Shown here: positions 45,201-56,604 of the stretch, piece by piece
How positions within the stretch are numbered: position 1 is the stretch's first letter
Layout: each line of letters opens with the position of its first letter
Source: Arachis hypogaea
Lineage: Eukaryota; Streptophyta; Magnoliopsida; Fabales; Fabaceae
DNA length: 64,000 nucleotides
NCBI RefSeq assembly: GCF_003086295.3
Contig: NC_092051.1
Span: 70,557,772-70,621,771 of the forward strand
Reading direction: 5' to 3'
Position numbers and translations under genes: made by a program
Notes under the pieces: generated by a model
What the model was told of the DNA's origin: nothing
Database searches by the model: none
Seen by the model: the letters and a program-made list of their open reading frames with translations, nothing else

Positions 45201-46794
45201 CAATAATACCATTTCCAATCAACCATCATTATACGTAATCAATATCATACTCACTATCACGTGATTTCACCCACAAATCAACCTTAATCATTCCCCAAGC
45301 ATATATCACAACATACATATCTCTAATGCATCATCATACCATCAAGGCATCAATAATCATAATCACATATATGATCACATAATATATCTCAACCGAACTA
45401 AACATACCTCGTCTACATAATTTCACCCAAAATTACCAAATTCCACACTTCAACTTCTCAAACCTTATTATTCAATAACCAACCTAATCATTCATATATT
45501 CATTATCTGAAATTCATCCAATCACTTGTGCCATCATACAATGCACACATCGACTTACTTTTCTTACCTCTTTCCGGCCTCCGGCCCAAAATTCACGGCC
45601 TCCGGCCCATTTTTCACAATTTAAATGCATAAACCACAAATCAATACTCATTACCCAGTACATCAAATTCTCAATACACCAAGCATACAAGGTCACACAA
45701 TTCTTAACCCAATCATTAATTCACATTACATATCAACTATGTATATTAGCACCAACCATTTACACAATCCAAACTTAATCCTAGGGGCATCTAGCCTAGG
45801 AATTCTCATCACAACACATGGTACTTAAATGAAACTTAAACCGTACCTCTTGTAGCCAAACCAATTGAGCCTCTTCTGCGGAATTCTTCACCAACCTTAG
45901 CTCCAAGCCTTACCAAAGCTCCTCAAGCAATACCAATCTCCCAATTGTGTACCAACATCACCAAATACACTAACATAACCAATGTCACATACATACATCA
46001 ACCTAGGGCTCATAAAAATGACAAATCACAAGGGTTTGAACACTTCTTACCTCAGCCCATATGAAGTAGGGTAGAACCCACTTAGAATCCATGTTGGAGT
46101 ATCCCTAAACACCCAAAATCACAAGATTTCAACACTAACTACCCAAAAACGTGTAACAGTGGGGAATTTCGAAAACTGGGCAGAGATGAATGAAATACTC
46201 ACCACCAAACTTAGATAGAATTGTAGAGGATGGGAAAAGCAACGCGTGGCCGCAAACGGCTCGTCAATCGGAGCTCCGTAGCTCAAGTTATGGTGGTTTG
46301 AAGATCAAAGAGAGTTAGGTTTTCTCTCTTCTCTTCTCTCTTCTCAAATCAGCGCGCCCAACCCTTCTTTTTAGGGTAAAATGAGCTGAAATGCTCACAA
46401 CTAATGTTTATATATGTTGGGTCTTGGGCCCACTTAGGCCCGGTTCACTTATTTTTGCCCATTGGCCCAATTTTGGGCCAAAACTTTTAAGATTAGCGCT
46501 CTAAATCGCACTTTAAATATTTCTACCTTCCCTAATTATAATTCCTCATTTCTTAATCTTATTTACCCATAATCAATTTCCTCAGTTGTAGTACCAGACA
46601 GATCTCAGCCGGTACTGCCGGTCAAAATTCCACTGCGCACTTTTACGCAGAAAACTATATTTTTCGACTCGGAAAAATTCACTGAATCCAAATATCATAT
46701 TTAAATTATCAAATTCCAATTGCCAAATCTTCCAACCATATTCGCTCCTATTTAATTTATTATTTACTAAATTTCAGTTAGACCGGGTATTACA
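42249..46794 (-). repeat. T LTR copy 2 (shared middle LTR)
   Basis: 4546 bp. It serves as 5' LTR of the left unit and 3' LTR of the right unit. Scattered single-base differences from copy 1 (for example near 42454, 42577 and 42609) and small indels that cancel in length. Confidence 0.9.
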
Positions 46795-46834
46795 TTCTAC
46801 CCCTCTAACAGAAATTTTCGCCCTCGAAAATTCC
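46795..46834 (-). promoter_or_regulatory. Hairpin plus polypurine tract of T, right unit
   Basis: Same as 39902-39941: 10-bp stem with AGGG loop at 46834-46811 and a purine tract at 46808-46795. Confidence 0.8.
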
Positions 46835-47872
46835 ATCCATCACTATCCTCTCCCTCTGCCAAGCCAATTACCACTAATCACAGCTCAACTCCAAGCATAA
46901 CCTCCAAACTTACTTTCTTATTCTCAAACCTTCGAATTTCTACATGACTTGCTGTTATAAAGTCTCTGACTCATCAATCAAAAACCCCTTTCATTTCTAG
47001 AAAGCAAATGAGTTTGAAATAAAAATTTAACAAAAATCATGAGAATCCGCTTTCCTTTAATAATCTATATAAGCATTCGAGACACATCTCTTTCATTAAA
47101 GTTACTCATATAAAAAATTATCCTCAAAACCATAACCAGCACTCTTTCAAATTTTTTGGAGAAAAATTTTCAACAGTACCTCCCCAAAAATTGGAGTTTA
47201 CCACCCGTCACGGGCTCCCTCAAACCAATCTCAGTACTGCATCTATATTTCAATTTAGTGGCTTTCACATTCGTCTTTCAAAACCAATCATTATAAATCT
47301 CAATCTAATTCCAAGGTCACTATGACCAAACATCATGGTACTCATCTCTCAAACACGACAACTCGCACTCTCTCATCATCTAAATCCAATTATGCATCAA
47401 TGATAATTTTCTCATCCGTTTCAGAACCATCAAGGCTCACAGCCACAATTAATTCCAATTACCTAGAATCATTATCTGCATAAGCTCACTAAACTTTTAA
47501 GTACTCAAAGCATAAAGCATTTCCAATCATGCTCTACTTTTCCTTATTATTACCATACTATGCTAACGCTTTAGCAAGCTTCCGCTATGCCACCTTGATT
47601 TCTCATCAAGTATTAGTTCCATCACTTATTTCCTCAAGTACTAAACCACCACTTAACTTGACCGACAATTCAAATTAACGTTTCCAAATCCATCATTTAG
47701 GACCATCCCTTATCTATTTAAATCAAAGGAACTAAAAGTCACGAGTTCAATCCATTTCACCAAAAATCCAGAAATCAACCAACTACATAACAAACACAAC
47801 ACATCATTCTCAACAGAAAGTCATTTACATCACAGGCATTTATCCATTTGTATTAAGGCAATTACCTCAATC

Positions 47873-48949
47873 TTACTGTCGCAATCGGCCCGCATCCTGA
47901 CTCTCTCCTTGTTGGCAATTTCTTGATGCATGCCCTGGTAACCCGCACTTGTAACATACACCTAACCCCAATCGGCACGGCCTATTTGGGTGATGACTTC
48001 CACATCTCTGACAGCTTGAAACATCAGAAGCAGCCGCTGCCCGTTTTCCCTTACCATTCCTTTGGGACTCCTTACTCGTCGCAAAGTTATTCTGTCCTTG
48101 GGGAAAGTGTTGTACGTATCCTCTCTCCTTAAACTCTCGACCCCTTGGTGCGAATCCTTGGTTGTGCTCTCTATGACTTCCCTTCTCTGCAACCCTCCTT
48201 TTCACACACTCTTCAGTAATTCTGCTCTTATTCACTAACTCTGAAAAAGTTCGGATCTCCATTGGTCCCACTGAACTTAAGATGTCGCTCCGGAGCCCTC
48301 CTTCATACTTAATACATTTCCATTCCTCGAAGTCTCCCGGAGCTCCTTGACACATGCGGGAAAACCTGAATAGCTCCTCAAATTTGTCTGTATACTCAGA
48401 TATGGACATAGCACCTTGCTTTAGCTGCAGTAACTCCAATTCCTTGGCTGTCCTGGCGGAATTCGGAAAGTACTTCTTATAGAATTCCACCTGGAAGGCA
48501 TCCCAAGTGATATGATCATTCCCCTGTTGCAGGAGACGTCGAGCCTCTTGCCACCAATGCGATGCTTCCCCCGTGAGTAGATAGGTAGCGAATTCAACAC
48601 GCTGCTCTTCAGGCACCAATTGCGCTTGCAGTGCTCGCTCCATGGCCTGAAACCAAGTATCAGCTTCCGTCGGATTGGTGGTTCCCTTGAACTTAGGTGG
48701 ATTAACCTTTAAGAAGGTTGCCAGTGTCATCGGGCCCTGAGCTTCCCTTCCGCCATTGCCATTATTGTTCATCTGTTGCCCAAGAGCCTCCGTAGTGGCC
48801 TGCATAGCAGCAGCCATATTCTCCAACGCCGCCATAAGGTTTATCGGGTTATTCGGGTTGATTTCCGGTTCCTGCGTATTAGTACGATCTCTTTCACGTC
48901 CCCGACCGGGTCCACGAGGTGCCATCTGGTTCCTATACACACCAAACAA
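47873..48949 (-). CDS. gag: Gag protein with zinc knuckle, T right unit
   Basis: 358-residue ORF, same domains as the left copy. It reads ADTWFQ, PEEQR and GEASHWWQEAR where the left copy has ADTCFQ, PEQQR and GETSHWWQGAR. The right version looks closer to the usual family sequence, so it may be the less altered copy. The CCHC knuckle is intact. No pol follows. Confidence 0.9.
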   Translation of the reverse strand: MFGVYRNQMAPRGPGRGRERDRTNTQEPEINPNNPINLMAALENMAAAMQATTEALGQQMNNNGNGGREAQGPMTLATFLKVNPPKFKGTTNPTEADTWFQAMERALQAQLVPEEQRVEFATYLLTGEASHWWQEARRLLQQGNDHITWDAFQVEFYKKYFPNSARTAKELELLQLKQGAMSISEYTDKFEELFRFSRMCQGAPGDFEEWKCIKYEGGLRSDILSSVGPMEIRTFSELVNKSRITEECVKRRVAEKGSHREHNQGFAPRGREFKERGYVQHFPQGQNNFATSKESQRNGKGKRAAAASDVSSCQRCGSHHPNRPCRLGLGVCYKCGLPGHASRNCQQGESQDAGRLRQ

Positions 48950-49141
48950 TCGATATCAAGTTGATCAGTCTCAATATCGGAAGTATAGTGCTTCAAAGTA
49001 CCAAAGGTACACTCATGGACTTCATGCTAGATGTATCGATTGGATACCCTAACTAGCACAGGCACAGACTCAGAGTATGCATTGAAGCATAAGCAGTTCC
49101 ATCCCTCAGGCTCACGAGGACGAACTGCTCTGATACCATAA

Positions 49142-49347
49142 TGTAACACCCTAATATTCAAATCCTTATGCTCGAGTCATAAGTCAATGATATTACGGTG
49201 GTACGACTCTCAGGTGGATTTTTAATAAATAAAAATAGGTAATTCCGAAAGGAGTATTAATCGAGAAGCCTGAAAAGAGTAGAAATAAAATCGCGAAGAT
49301 GTATCTCTCACGTTTCGACAACAAAAGATAAACCGTGAAGCCGAAAA
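49142..49347 (-). repeat. T LTR copy 3, truncated
   Basis: 206 bp matching the first 206 bp of the plus-strand view of copies 1 and 2, then an abrupt switch (ccgaaaa|attttaaat) to S leader sequence. The missing part is the U3-R end of the 5' LTR of the right unit. Confidence 0.9.
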
Positions 49348-50406
49348 ATTTTAAATTTTTATCTTATCTTATCTTAGTTTTCAATTTTCAAAATCAAATC
49401 TTTTCAAAAATCATATCTTTTTCAAAATCTTATCTTATCTTTTTATCTTTAAAATTCAAAATTCAAAATCTTATCTTATCTTATTTCAAATTTTAAAATT
49501 CAATTTCAAAATTTAAAATTTAAATTTCAAATCTTAAATTTCAAAATCTAACATTTTCAAAAATCAAATCTTTTTCAAACCTTTGTCTTATCTTGCTTCA
49601 ATCTCAAAATTCAATTTTCAAATTCTTATCTTATCTTATTTCAAAATTCAAAATTTCAAAATTCAAGTTTTCAAGATTCAATTTTCAAATTTAAATTTCA
49701 AATTTCAAAACTCAAAATTTAAAATTCAAATTTCAAATTTTAAAATCAAATCTTTTTCAAAATTCAAATTTCAAATCTTATCTTCTTTTACTTCTTTTCA
49801 ATTCTTTCTTTTAAAATTTGATTCTTTCTTATCTTTCTTTTAAAATTTAAATTTCAAATCTTTTTAAATTAGAAAACTTTTTGATTTTGATTTCAAATCT
49901 TTATAATTTAAAACTTATCTTTTCTTAACTTACTTATATTATCTAACTTATCTTATCTTCAATTTAAAATCTTTTCTATCTTATCTTCTTCTAAATTTTA
50001 AAATAAATTCTTTTTCAAATATTTCAATTCTTATCTTATCTTGTTGACTTTTTCAAATAATTTTAAAATTAAATCTTTTCTAATCTTCTATCTTATCTTA
50101 TTTTCAAATCTTTCTTAACTAGTTACTTGTTCTCTCTCTTCTTTTTCAAAATTCACTAACTAATTCCTCTCTCTTCTAATTTTTGAAATTTTTTAATTAT
50201 TTCTTTTATTTTCGAATTACTTTTCTATTTTTATTTTATTTATTTATTTAATTTTCGAAAAAAAATCCATCTCTCTCCCTCTACCTCCATTCTTCTTGTC
50301 TTCTCAAGACATCTTACTGGAAGTGCGCTATACTCTGATATATAGACATACACCTTCCCACTTCCTTGTTTCCTGACTGAGTGTACAGAAATAGAAAGAG
50401 TTCACC
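49348..50406 (+). other. S leader, right part
   Basis: Very low-complexity T/A-rich sequence of tttcaaaattcaaa and ttatcttatctt words, then ctctctccctctacctcc, ending 5' of the gag ATG. It continues the style of 34805-35355. No believable ORF. Confidence 0.75.
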
Positions 50407-51011
50407 ATGAACCCGAATGGGGATGCACAGTTCAGAAGAACTTTAGGGTCTTATACAGCCCTCACTCCTGACTTCTATGGAAGCAGCATTAGCATACCTC
50501 CTATTGGAGTAGCTAACTTTGAGCTCAACCCACAGTTAATCATTCTAGTGTAGCAAAACTACCAATTTTATGGACTTCCATAAGAAGAGCCCATGGAATT
50601 CCTTGTAGAATTCCTGCAATATGCTGACATAGTGTACACTGAGGGAGTAGACCAGGATGTCTACAGACTGATATTTTTTTCCTTTGCTGTTAAAGACCAG
50701 GCAAAGAGGTGGTTAGACAACCAACCCATGTCTAGCTTGAAAACATGGAATCAGCTGGTGGACAAGTTTTTGAATCAATACTTTCCTCCAAGGAAGCTGA
50801 GCCAGTTGACACTGGATATATAAGGCTTCAAACAAGGAGATAATGAATCCCTTTATGATGCTTGGGGGAGATATAAGATAATGCTATGAAAAATGCCCTA
50901 CTGAAATGTTTCCAGGATGGGTAAAGTTAGACATCTTCTATTATGGACTCACAGATATGGCTAAGATGTCCTTAGACCATTCTGCTGGTGGTTCAATCCA
51001 CATGAACAACA
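50407..51011 (+). pseudogene. gag: Gag of element S, decayed and truncated
   Basis: ATG at 50407 (MNPNGDAQFRRTLGSYTAL). The reading frame is kept for 160 codons but has stops TAG 50551, TAA 50581 and TAA 50821, then TGA 50887 followed by a one-base slip in an A run. Family motifs are plain: FELNPQLII, FLVEFLQYADIVYTEGVD, VYRLIFFSFAVKDQAKRW, LVDKFLNQYFPPRK. Each stop is one C-to-T change from Gln or Arg. Cut at 51012 by the LTR of E. Confidence 0.85.
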
Positions 51012-52758
51012 TGATAAACACTAATTTTGTGGTTTATATTGTGTAGAATTTTGGGGGGTTTTGTCAATATTTCTCAAACTTATCCACAAGAAATGCATGG
51101 TTTTGTGTTCTCTTCCTAATATTGCTTCATGATGAAAAACATGCTTATTTTACCTTAGAATTGCTATATTTTGATCCTCTTTTATTGTCATTCGATGCCG
51201 TGATGTATTTGTTGAGTGATTTCAGGATTTATAGGACAAGAATGGCCTAGAAGAGAGAAAGAAAGCATGCACAAAAGGGAGGAACATGAAGACTTAGATT
51301 TTGGGAACTTTAGCACCGACGCGTACGCGCACCTCACGCGCACGCGTGGATGAGGATAGTTGGAAGCGACACGCAAGGATGGATGCATCTGCACAGATCA
51401 GAGAATTCCCACCGACGTGCACGCGCACATAGCTCGCACGCGTGGATCACAAAAGCAATCGGCACGCACGCACGCATGGCGCGATTGCTCGGAAAGCTGC
51501 ATGTGACCTCATTAAAGAAAATCGTGCCTGGCGATTTCTGAGGCTCATCAGGCCCAAATTCAAGCTGTTTCTGCATGAAAAAGACCCAAGGATGCTAGGG
51601 GAAGGGGGGATCAATCATTTTACACTTAGACACAATTTTAGTTAGTTTTTGGGTTCTTTGTTCTTCTAGAGAGAGAAACCTTTGTTCCTCTCTAGATCTA
51701 GCTTTAATTTGATCTTTTCTTGTTGAATTCTGAATTGGATCTTGTCAATTACTAGTTTTAATTGTTTAATTTGAATTATCTAGTATAATTTTGTTTAGAT
51801 CTTGTGTTAGTTTTATGTTTCTTTGTTGTTTGTCATTTTATACCCATTTCATGAATTTTGTACATCTTGATTTGTTATTGTTGCATTGATGATTTCCATG
51901 ATTAATTGTGTTGTTTGAGTGATTGTATGTTGATAATTGTTAGTGGGTACTTGTTAGTTCCAATTTAATTACAATTTAATTATATCTTTTATTAATGCTT
52001 ACCATGTGTTTGATGAAATGTTTCCTTTGATTATGGAGTAGTTCTCTTTACTCTTGGCCTAGGCTAAGGGAATTGGGTAAGCTTGAGTCATTGGGTCTAA
52101 TAAATTTGATGATTTGGGAACCCTTAGTGGTCAATTTGATAGCCATTGACACTAGCCTACTACCAAGTTAATTGGTAGTTAGGTTGGACCTTATGGGTTG
52201 ATGTTGACCAAACCATTTAACATATTTCAAGTATAGAAGTAGACTTAATGAGTTTGGTTCCTCATAATTGTCAAGATATGGTTATTAGACAAGGATAGTG
52301 ATCTCAATTCCCATGCCTAGCCAAGAGTTGCTTTTATCATTCATTTTTGAAAACCCAAAAATCTTGATTGCTTTATCTTAGTTGTAGTTACTTGTTTAGT
52401 TTAGAATAGAATTACTTTGGATATTGTTTTATGAGTTTGGAATTATTTACATTTTGCTCTAATTGTTTGCATTAGTTTCTTGCATTCTAAGAATACTTGC
52501 TTGTTAAGATTCCTAGTTTAATTTCTTGCTCATGACTTGCAACCCCGGATTTCTAAGCAATGTTGAAGCACATGTTTGCCCATTCCTTGTGAGATGACCT
52601 GAGGTTTGAATACTTCGGTTACTTTTATTGGGGTTGAACTTGTGACAACCAAATTCCCTTCTAAATTTTATACTCGAGGATTGTTGTTGGGAAGAGCTAT
52701 ACTTGCAACGGGATTTTATTGAGAAATTCTATACCAACATAGTCCACGGGGCCCATCA
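51012..52758 (+). repeat. 5' LTR of element E
   Basis: 1747 bp, TGATAAACACTAATTTTGTGG ... GGGCCCATCA. CpG cassette at 51318-51480 (the 3' LTR copy at 63278-63440 has changed more). Confidence 0.9.
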
Positions 52759-52764
52759 AATTTT

Positions 52765-52782
52765 TGGCGCCGTTGTCGGGGA
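52765..52782 (+). promoter_or_regulatory. Primer-binding site of E, tRNA-Asp type
   Basis: TGGCGCCGTTGTCGGGGA; one mismatch to the complement of tRNA-Asp. Confidence 0.85.
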
Positions 52783-52883
52783 ATGGTTGCAACATATGCC
52801 TTGATATTGGTTATGTGAATATGTGAATATTGTAGATAGTTTACTTTCTTTTAATACTTAGCCATAGTTTATATTTCTTTTGT

Positions 52884-54902
52884 ATGTGTGCTATGACTCC
52901 CAAGTTTGATGACTCGGTCTCAACCAAATCTAGCTTAGCCGAGTTTGATCCTGAAATTGAAAAAACCTTGTTACACACTCGGCAAGCTAGACGGCGGTTG
53001 GATTATATGTCTAGTACTTCAGCCTCTCTTGAGGAACATATCGAATCACTAGATGGCACCGAGAGTGACTTGGAGTCTGCTACTTCCTATTCTTCTGTTT
53101 GCACTACTAATACATCCTTGCATCCTACAGGTGAGCCATACATGGCGGAGTCACAACGGATCACTTTGCATGAGCAAGGAGCTCCTAACCTTGATCCAAA
53201 TTTTGAATTGAAGAGTAGCTTGATAAATCTACTTCCTAAGTATCACGGGTTGCCGGGTCAAGACCCCATCCGACATCTAAGAGATTTTCAAGTTGCTTGT
53301 TCTACGGCTCAAAGACATGGAGCCGATGAGTTGGCTATTATGGTTTTTGCCTTCCCTTTCTCTCTTGAAGGGCAAGCAAAGATGTGGTTTTATTCACAAC
53401 CGGATGAAATTGTGACCAATTGGGATTTCTTGAGAAGAGAGTTCCTAGATAAATTCTTCCCACCGGAGAAGACCGACTACATCCGGAAGGAGATTTCGGG
53501 TATAATGCAAAAGGACCAAGAGAGTTTGTATGAGTATTAGACTTGGTTCAAGAGGCTATTGAAATCTTGTCCACACCATGGATTAAACACTCACTTGCTC
53601 ATTAGTTACTTCATCGGAGGTCTTTGTGCGGGAGATAGAAGATTGCTCACCACTTCTAGTGGCGGTTCCCTTTCAAAGAACAAGACGGAAGGAGAAGCTT
53701 GGAAATTGATAAATGATATTGCCGAAGCTACACAACATGTAAGGGTGAGAAGTAATCCTCTCAAGGGTGTAGTAGAACCATCCCCTTCCGAAGTAAGCTT
53801 AACCAAGGCGCTTGGGGACATGACTACTATCCTCACTCAAATACAAAAAGATCAAAAGGAATACTACTCTATCCAAGCCATCCAAGCCCCACCTCAAGTT
53901 GCTCAACTTGAAGGCCCTCCTAGAATTTGTGGTTTGGGCTCTAGCACCACGCATTACACCGATCAATGCCATCAAATTCAAGAGGAGCATGCTCTTGTTG
54001 TGGCCAATGTGAATTACAACAACCGTCCGCCCTATCCTTCTCAAGGCCAAAACAATTACTCTCATGGTAGTAATCAAAATCAAGGGTGGAGGGATAATGC
54101 ACAAGGGAGCAATCAAAACTAAAGGTGGAACAACTCTTCTTCTCATTACAACAATAACCAATCTTCATCTCAATACCATCACAACAACAACAACCACCAA
54201 GCCAATCAAAATCACCAAAACTAAAACCAAAACAACTATACCAAATACCAAGCACCACACCATAGACAACAATCTAACCAATCCTCTTTATCTTCCACCA
54301 ATCAAGTTGATGAGCTTAGAGCCACTGTGGATAAACAGGACGAGGGCTATAAGGCTCAATTCGAGGCCATGAATGCTCAATTGGCCAATATCACTGATAT
54401 GATATCAAAGATGGCCATGTCCTCCAACAACACCAACCAACCCTCAAGCTCCTCTAGCCTTCCTTCCCAACCCCAACCAAACCCCAAGGGCGGTCTTAAC
54501 GCCATCACTCTACGGTCGGGGACTACATTGGAGGAGATACCTTCTAGGATCATGGAAGACATTCATGAGGAATAAGTGGTTATTGAAGCTCCACATGAAG
54601 AAGAGGAGGTAGACAAAAGGAAAGATGAAGAAGGTGTAAGCCTTAAGGAGCCCAAGAGGAAAGCTATAGTGGATGAGTCCATTCCTATCCCATTCCCTTC
54701 CTTGGTAAAGAAAGCAAAGAAAACTCCTGAATTCGATTTAAACATGCTTCAAGTATTCAAGAAAGTCGAGGTAACCATACCACTTCTTGATTCTATCCAA
54801 CAAATTCCGAAGTATGCAAAATTTCTGAAAGACTTGTGCACACACAAGGATAGGATAGGAGAGTTGGAGACATTATCCTTGGGTAGTCAATTTCTTCCTT
54901 GA
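52884..54902 (+). pseudogene. gag: Gag of element E with in-frame stops
   Basis: One frame from ATG 52884 (MCAMTPKFDDSVSTKSS) to 54902, broken by TAG 53538, TAA 54120, TAA 54222 and TAA 54573. The Gag core is at 53200-53700 (FELKSSLINLLPKYHGLPGQ, HLRDFQVACSTAQRHG, FPFSLEGQAKMWFY, FLDKFFPPEKT, CPHHGLNTHLLISYFIGG). The expected zinc-knuckle region (about 53930-53990, CGLGSSTTHYTDQC) is non-canonical. A Gln/Asn-rich linker follows, then NAITLRSG, typical of the Athila Gag-protease junction. Gln and Trp codons one step away explain the stops. Confidence 0.9.
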
Positions 54903-55258
54903 TGGAACCTATTCCAAAGAAATATGGTGACCTTGGACCTTGTTTGGTGTTTTGTTGTATTGGTGGACATACTTTTCATGACTGTATGTGTGATCTAGGA
55001 GCTTGCGTAAGCATCATGCCACTTTCTATCTTTGTGCGGTTGAATTTAGCTCTATTAAAGAAGTCGGTGGCGAAGTTTGCATTGGCCGATAAGAGTGTGA
55101 TCACTGTGATGGGAATAGCAGAAGATGTACTTGTGGCAGTCAAGGACTTGGTCTTTCCAGTTAACTTTTACATCCTTGAAATGCCTCCAACAGAAAATAG
55201 AAGCTCATCCTCCGTTCTACTTGGTAGACCCTTTCTTAAGACCTCTAAATTCAATTAA
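54899..55258 (+). pseudogene. Protease region of element E
   Basis: 119 codons, shifted in frame against gag. The aspartic protease motif CDLGACVSIMPLS is intact, as is the later ILLGRPF-like element (VLLGRPFLKTS). The usual upstream junction with gag is broken near 54900 and another frame change follows at about 55258. Cleaves Gag-Pol in the family; not readable as one protein here. Confidence 0.85.
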
Positions 55259-55314
55259 ATGCCTTCACCGGCACATATTCCTTTGAGGTTGGAGACAAGA
55301 CTATCAAGTTCAAT

Positions 55315-56604
55315 TTGGAAGAAGCCATGAAGCATCCTCCCGAAGAGTATTCCGTTCTCCGATGTGATGTAATTGATGAAGTGGTAGCAGAAGTGCAAGA
55401 AGAAGACCACCACAAGCTATGCTACCCTATTGTTGAAGAGACGGATGACCGAGAGGATGAACATGAGAAAGTTGTTGAAAGTGAACTCCATGAGCTTGAT
55501 GAAAAGGAACCTCAGCTTGAGGCAAAGAGTGAACTGAAGCCTCTTCCATCTCATTTGAAGTATGCTTTCTTAGAAAACAATCAAAAGTTTCTGGTCATTA
55601 TTGCTATTGAGCTTTCGAGTGAAGAAGAAGAAAAGCTCCTAGATGTTCTAACAAGGTACAAGAAGGCAATCGGTTGGAGCCTAGCTGATATTGTGGGGAT
55701 TGACCCTCACAAGTGCATGCATCGTATATTTCTCCAAGATGGAGCTAGGCCGGTTAGGCAACTGCAAAGGAGGCTTAACCTGACCATCCTTGATGTGGTA
55801 AAGAAGGAGGTCACTAGGCTACTTGATGGGGTTATCATATACCCAATTTCTGACAGTGAATGGGTGAGCCCGGTCCAGGTTGTTCCCAAGAAATCGGGCA
55901 TCACTGCGGTTAAAAAGGATGATGGTGAAGTAGTCACCAAGAGAGTACAAAATGCGTGGTGAGTGTGCATCGATTATAGGAGCTTGAACGCCGCTACAAG
56001 AAAGGACCACTACCCTTTGCCCTTTATCGATTAGATGTTGGACCGTTTGGCGGGTAAATCCCATTATTGCTTTCTTGATGAATTCACTGGTTACTTCCAG
56101 ATTCACATTGCTCCTGAAGATCAGGAAAAGACCACATTCACTTGCCCTTTTGGCACCTTTGCCTACAAAAGGATGCCATTTGGACTATGTAATGCACCTG
56201 CTACTTTTCAGCGGTGTATGACTAGTGTCTTTTTCGATCTAACAGAGAATTGTTTGGAAGTCTTTATGGATGACTTCAGTGTTTATGGAACTTCATTTGA
56301 TTGTTGCTTAGAGAACTTGGCCAAGGTCCTAGCTAGATGTGTTGACACTAACCTTGTCTTGAACTTTGAAAAATGCCACTTTATGGTAAGGCAAGGTATA
56401 GTGTTAGGACATGTAGTATCTCATGAAGGCATTTCGGTAGACCCGGCCAAGGTCGATGTTATCACCACTTTACCTCACCCCTCATCTGTGAGGGAGGTCC
56501 GCTCATTTTTGGGACATGCAGGACTCTATAGGCGCTTTATCAAAAGATTTCAGCAAGATTGCTTTGCCATTGTCGCGCCTACTCTAAAAAGATGTGGATT
56601 TTGA
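55315..56604 (+). pseudogene. Reverse transcriptase of element E
   Basis: One frame from 55315 to 56604 with TGA at 55960 (Arg in relatives, before CIDYRSLNAATRKDHYPL) and TAG at 56032 (Gln in relatives). Motifs: AIGWSLADIVGIDPHKCMHR, SEWVSPVQVVPKKSG, FLDEFTGYFQIHIAPEDQ, PFGTFAYKRMPFGLCNAPA, and the catalytic FMDDFSVYG. The two Asp of the active site and the first-strand Asp (FLDEF) are present. The frame is lost at about 56590, at an A-run before KDVDFEF. Confidence 0.92.

Larger units (their letters stand above)
35356..49347 (-). mobile_element. Tandem array of gag-only retrotransposon T: LTR-internal-LTR-internal-partial LTR
   Basis: Three LTR copies start at 35356, 42249 and 49142, each 6893 bp apart. 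The two full LTRs are 4546 bp; internal regions are 2347 bp. On the minus strand each internal region has a tRNA-Met primer site (TGGTATCAGAGC), a Gag with zinc knuckles and a polypurine tract, but no protease, polymerase or integrase. The outermost LTR is cut after 206 bp. The Gag type and LTR ends (TGTAATACCC ... GGGTGTTACA) fit the chromovirus (Del/Tekay) group. Confidence 0.9.
33247..51011 (+). mobile_element. LTR retrotransposon S (interrupted by T, truncated by E)
   Basis: 5' LTR at 33247-34780, primer site at 34787, T-rich leader at 34805-35355 continuing at 49348-50406, and decayed gag at 50407-51011. T is inserted in the leader and E in the gag. No pol or 3' LTR is in the window; they would lie beyond E. 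Confidence 0.8.

Noticed and set aside
35356..49347. Assembly artefact as explanation of the T duplication
   Set aside because: Not excluded, but the two units differ at many scattered bases and five Gag residues, which a collapsed or duplicated contig would not show.
53606..54258. Minus-strand ORFs opposite gag of element E (up to 120 codons)
   Set aside because: Shadows of the Gln/Asn-rich gag linker.
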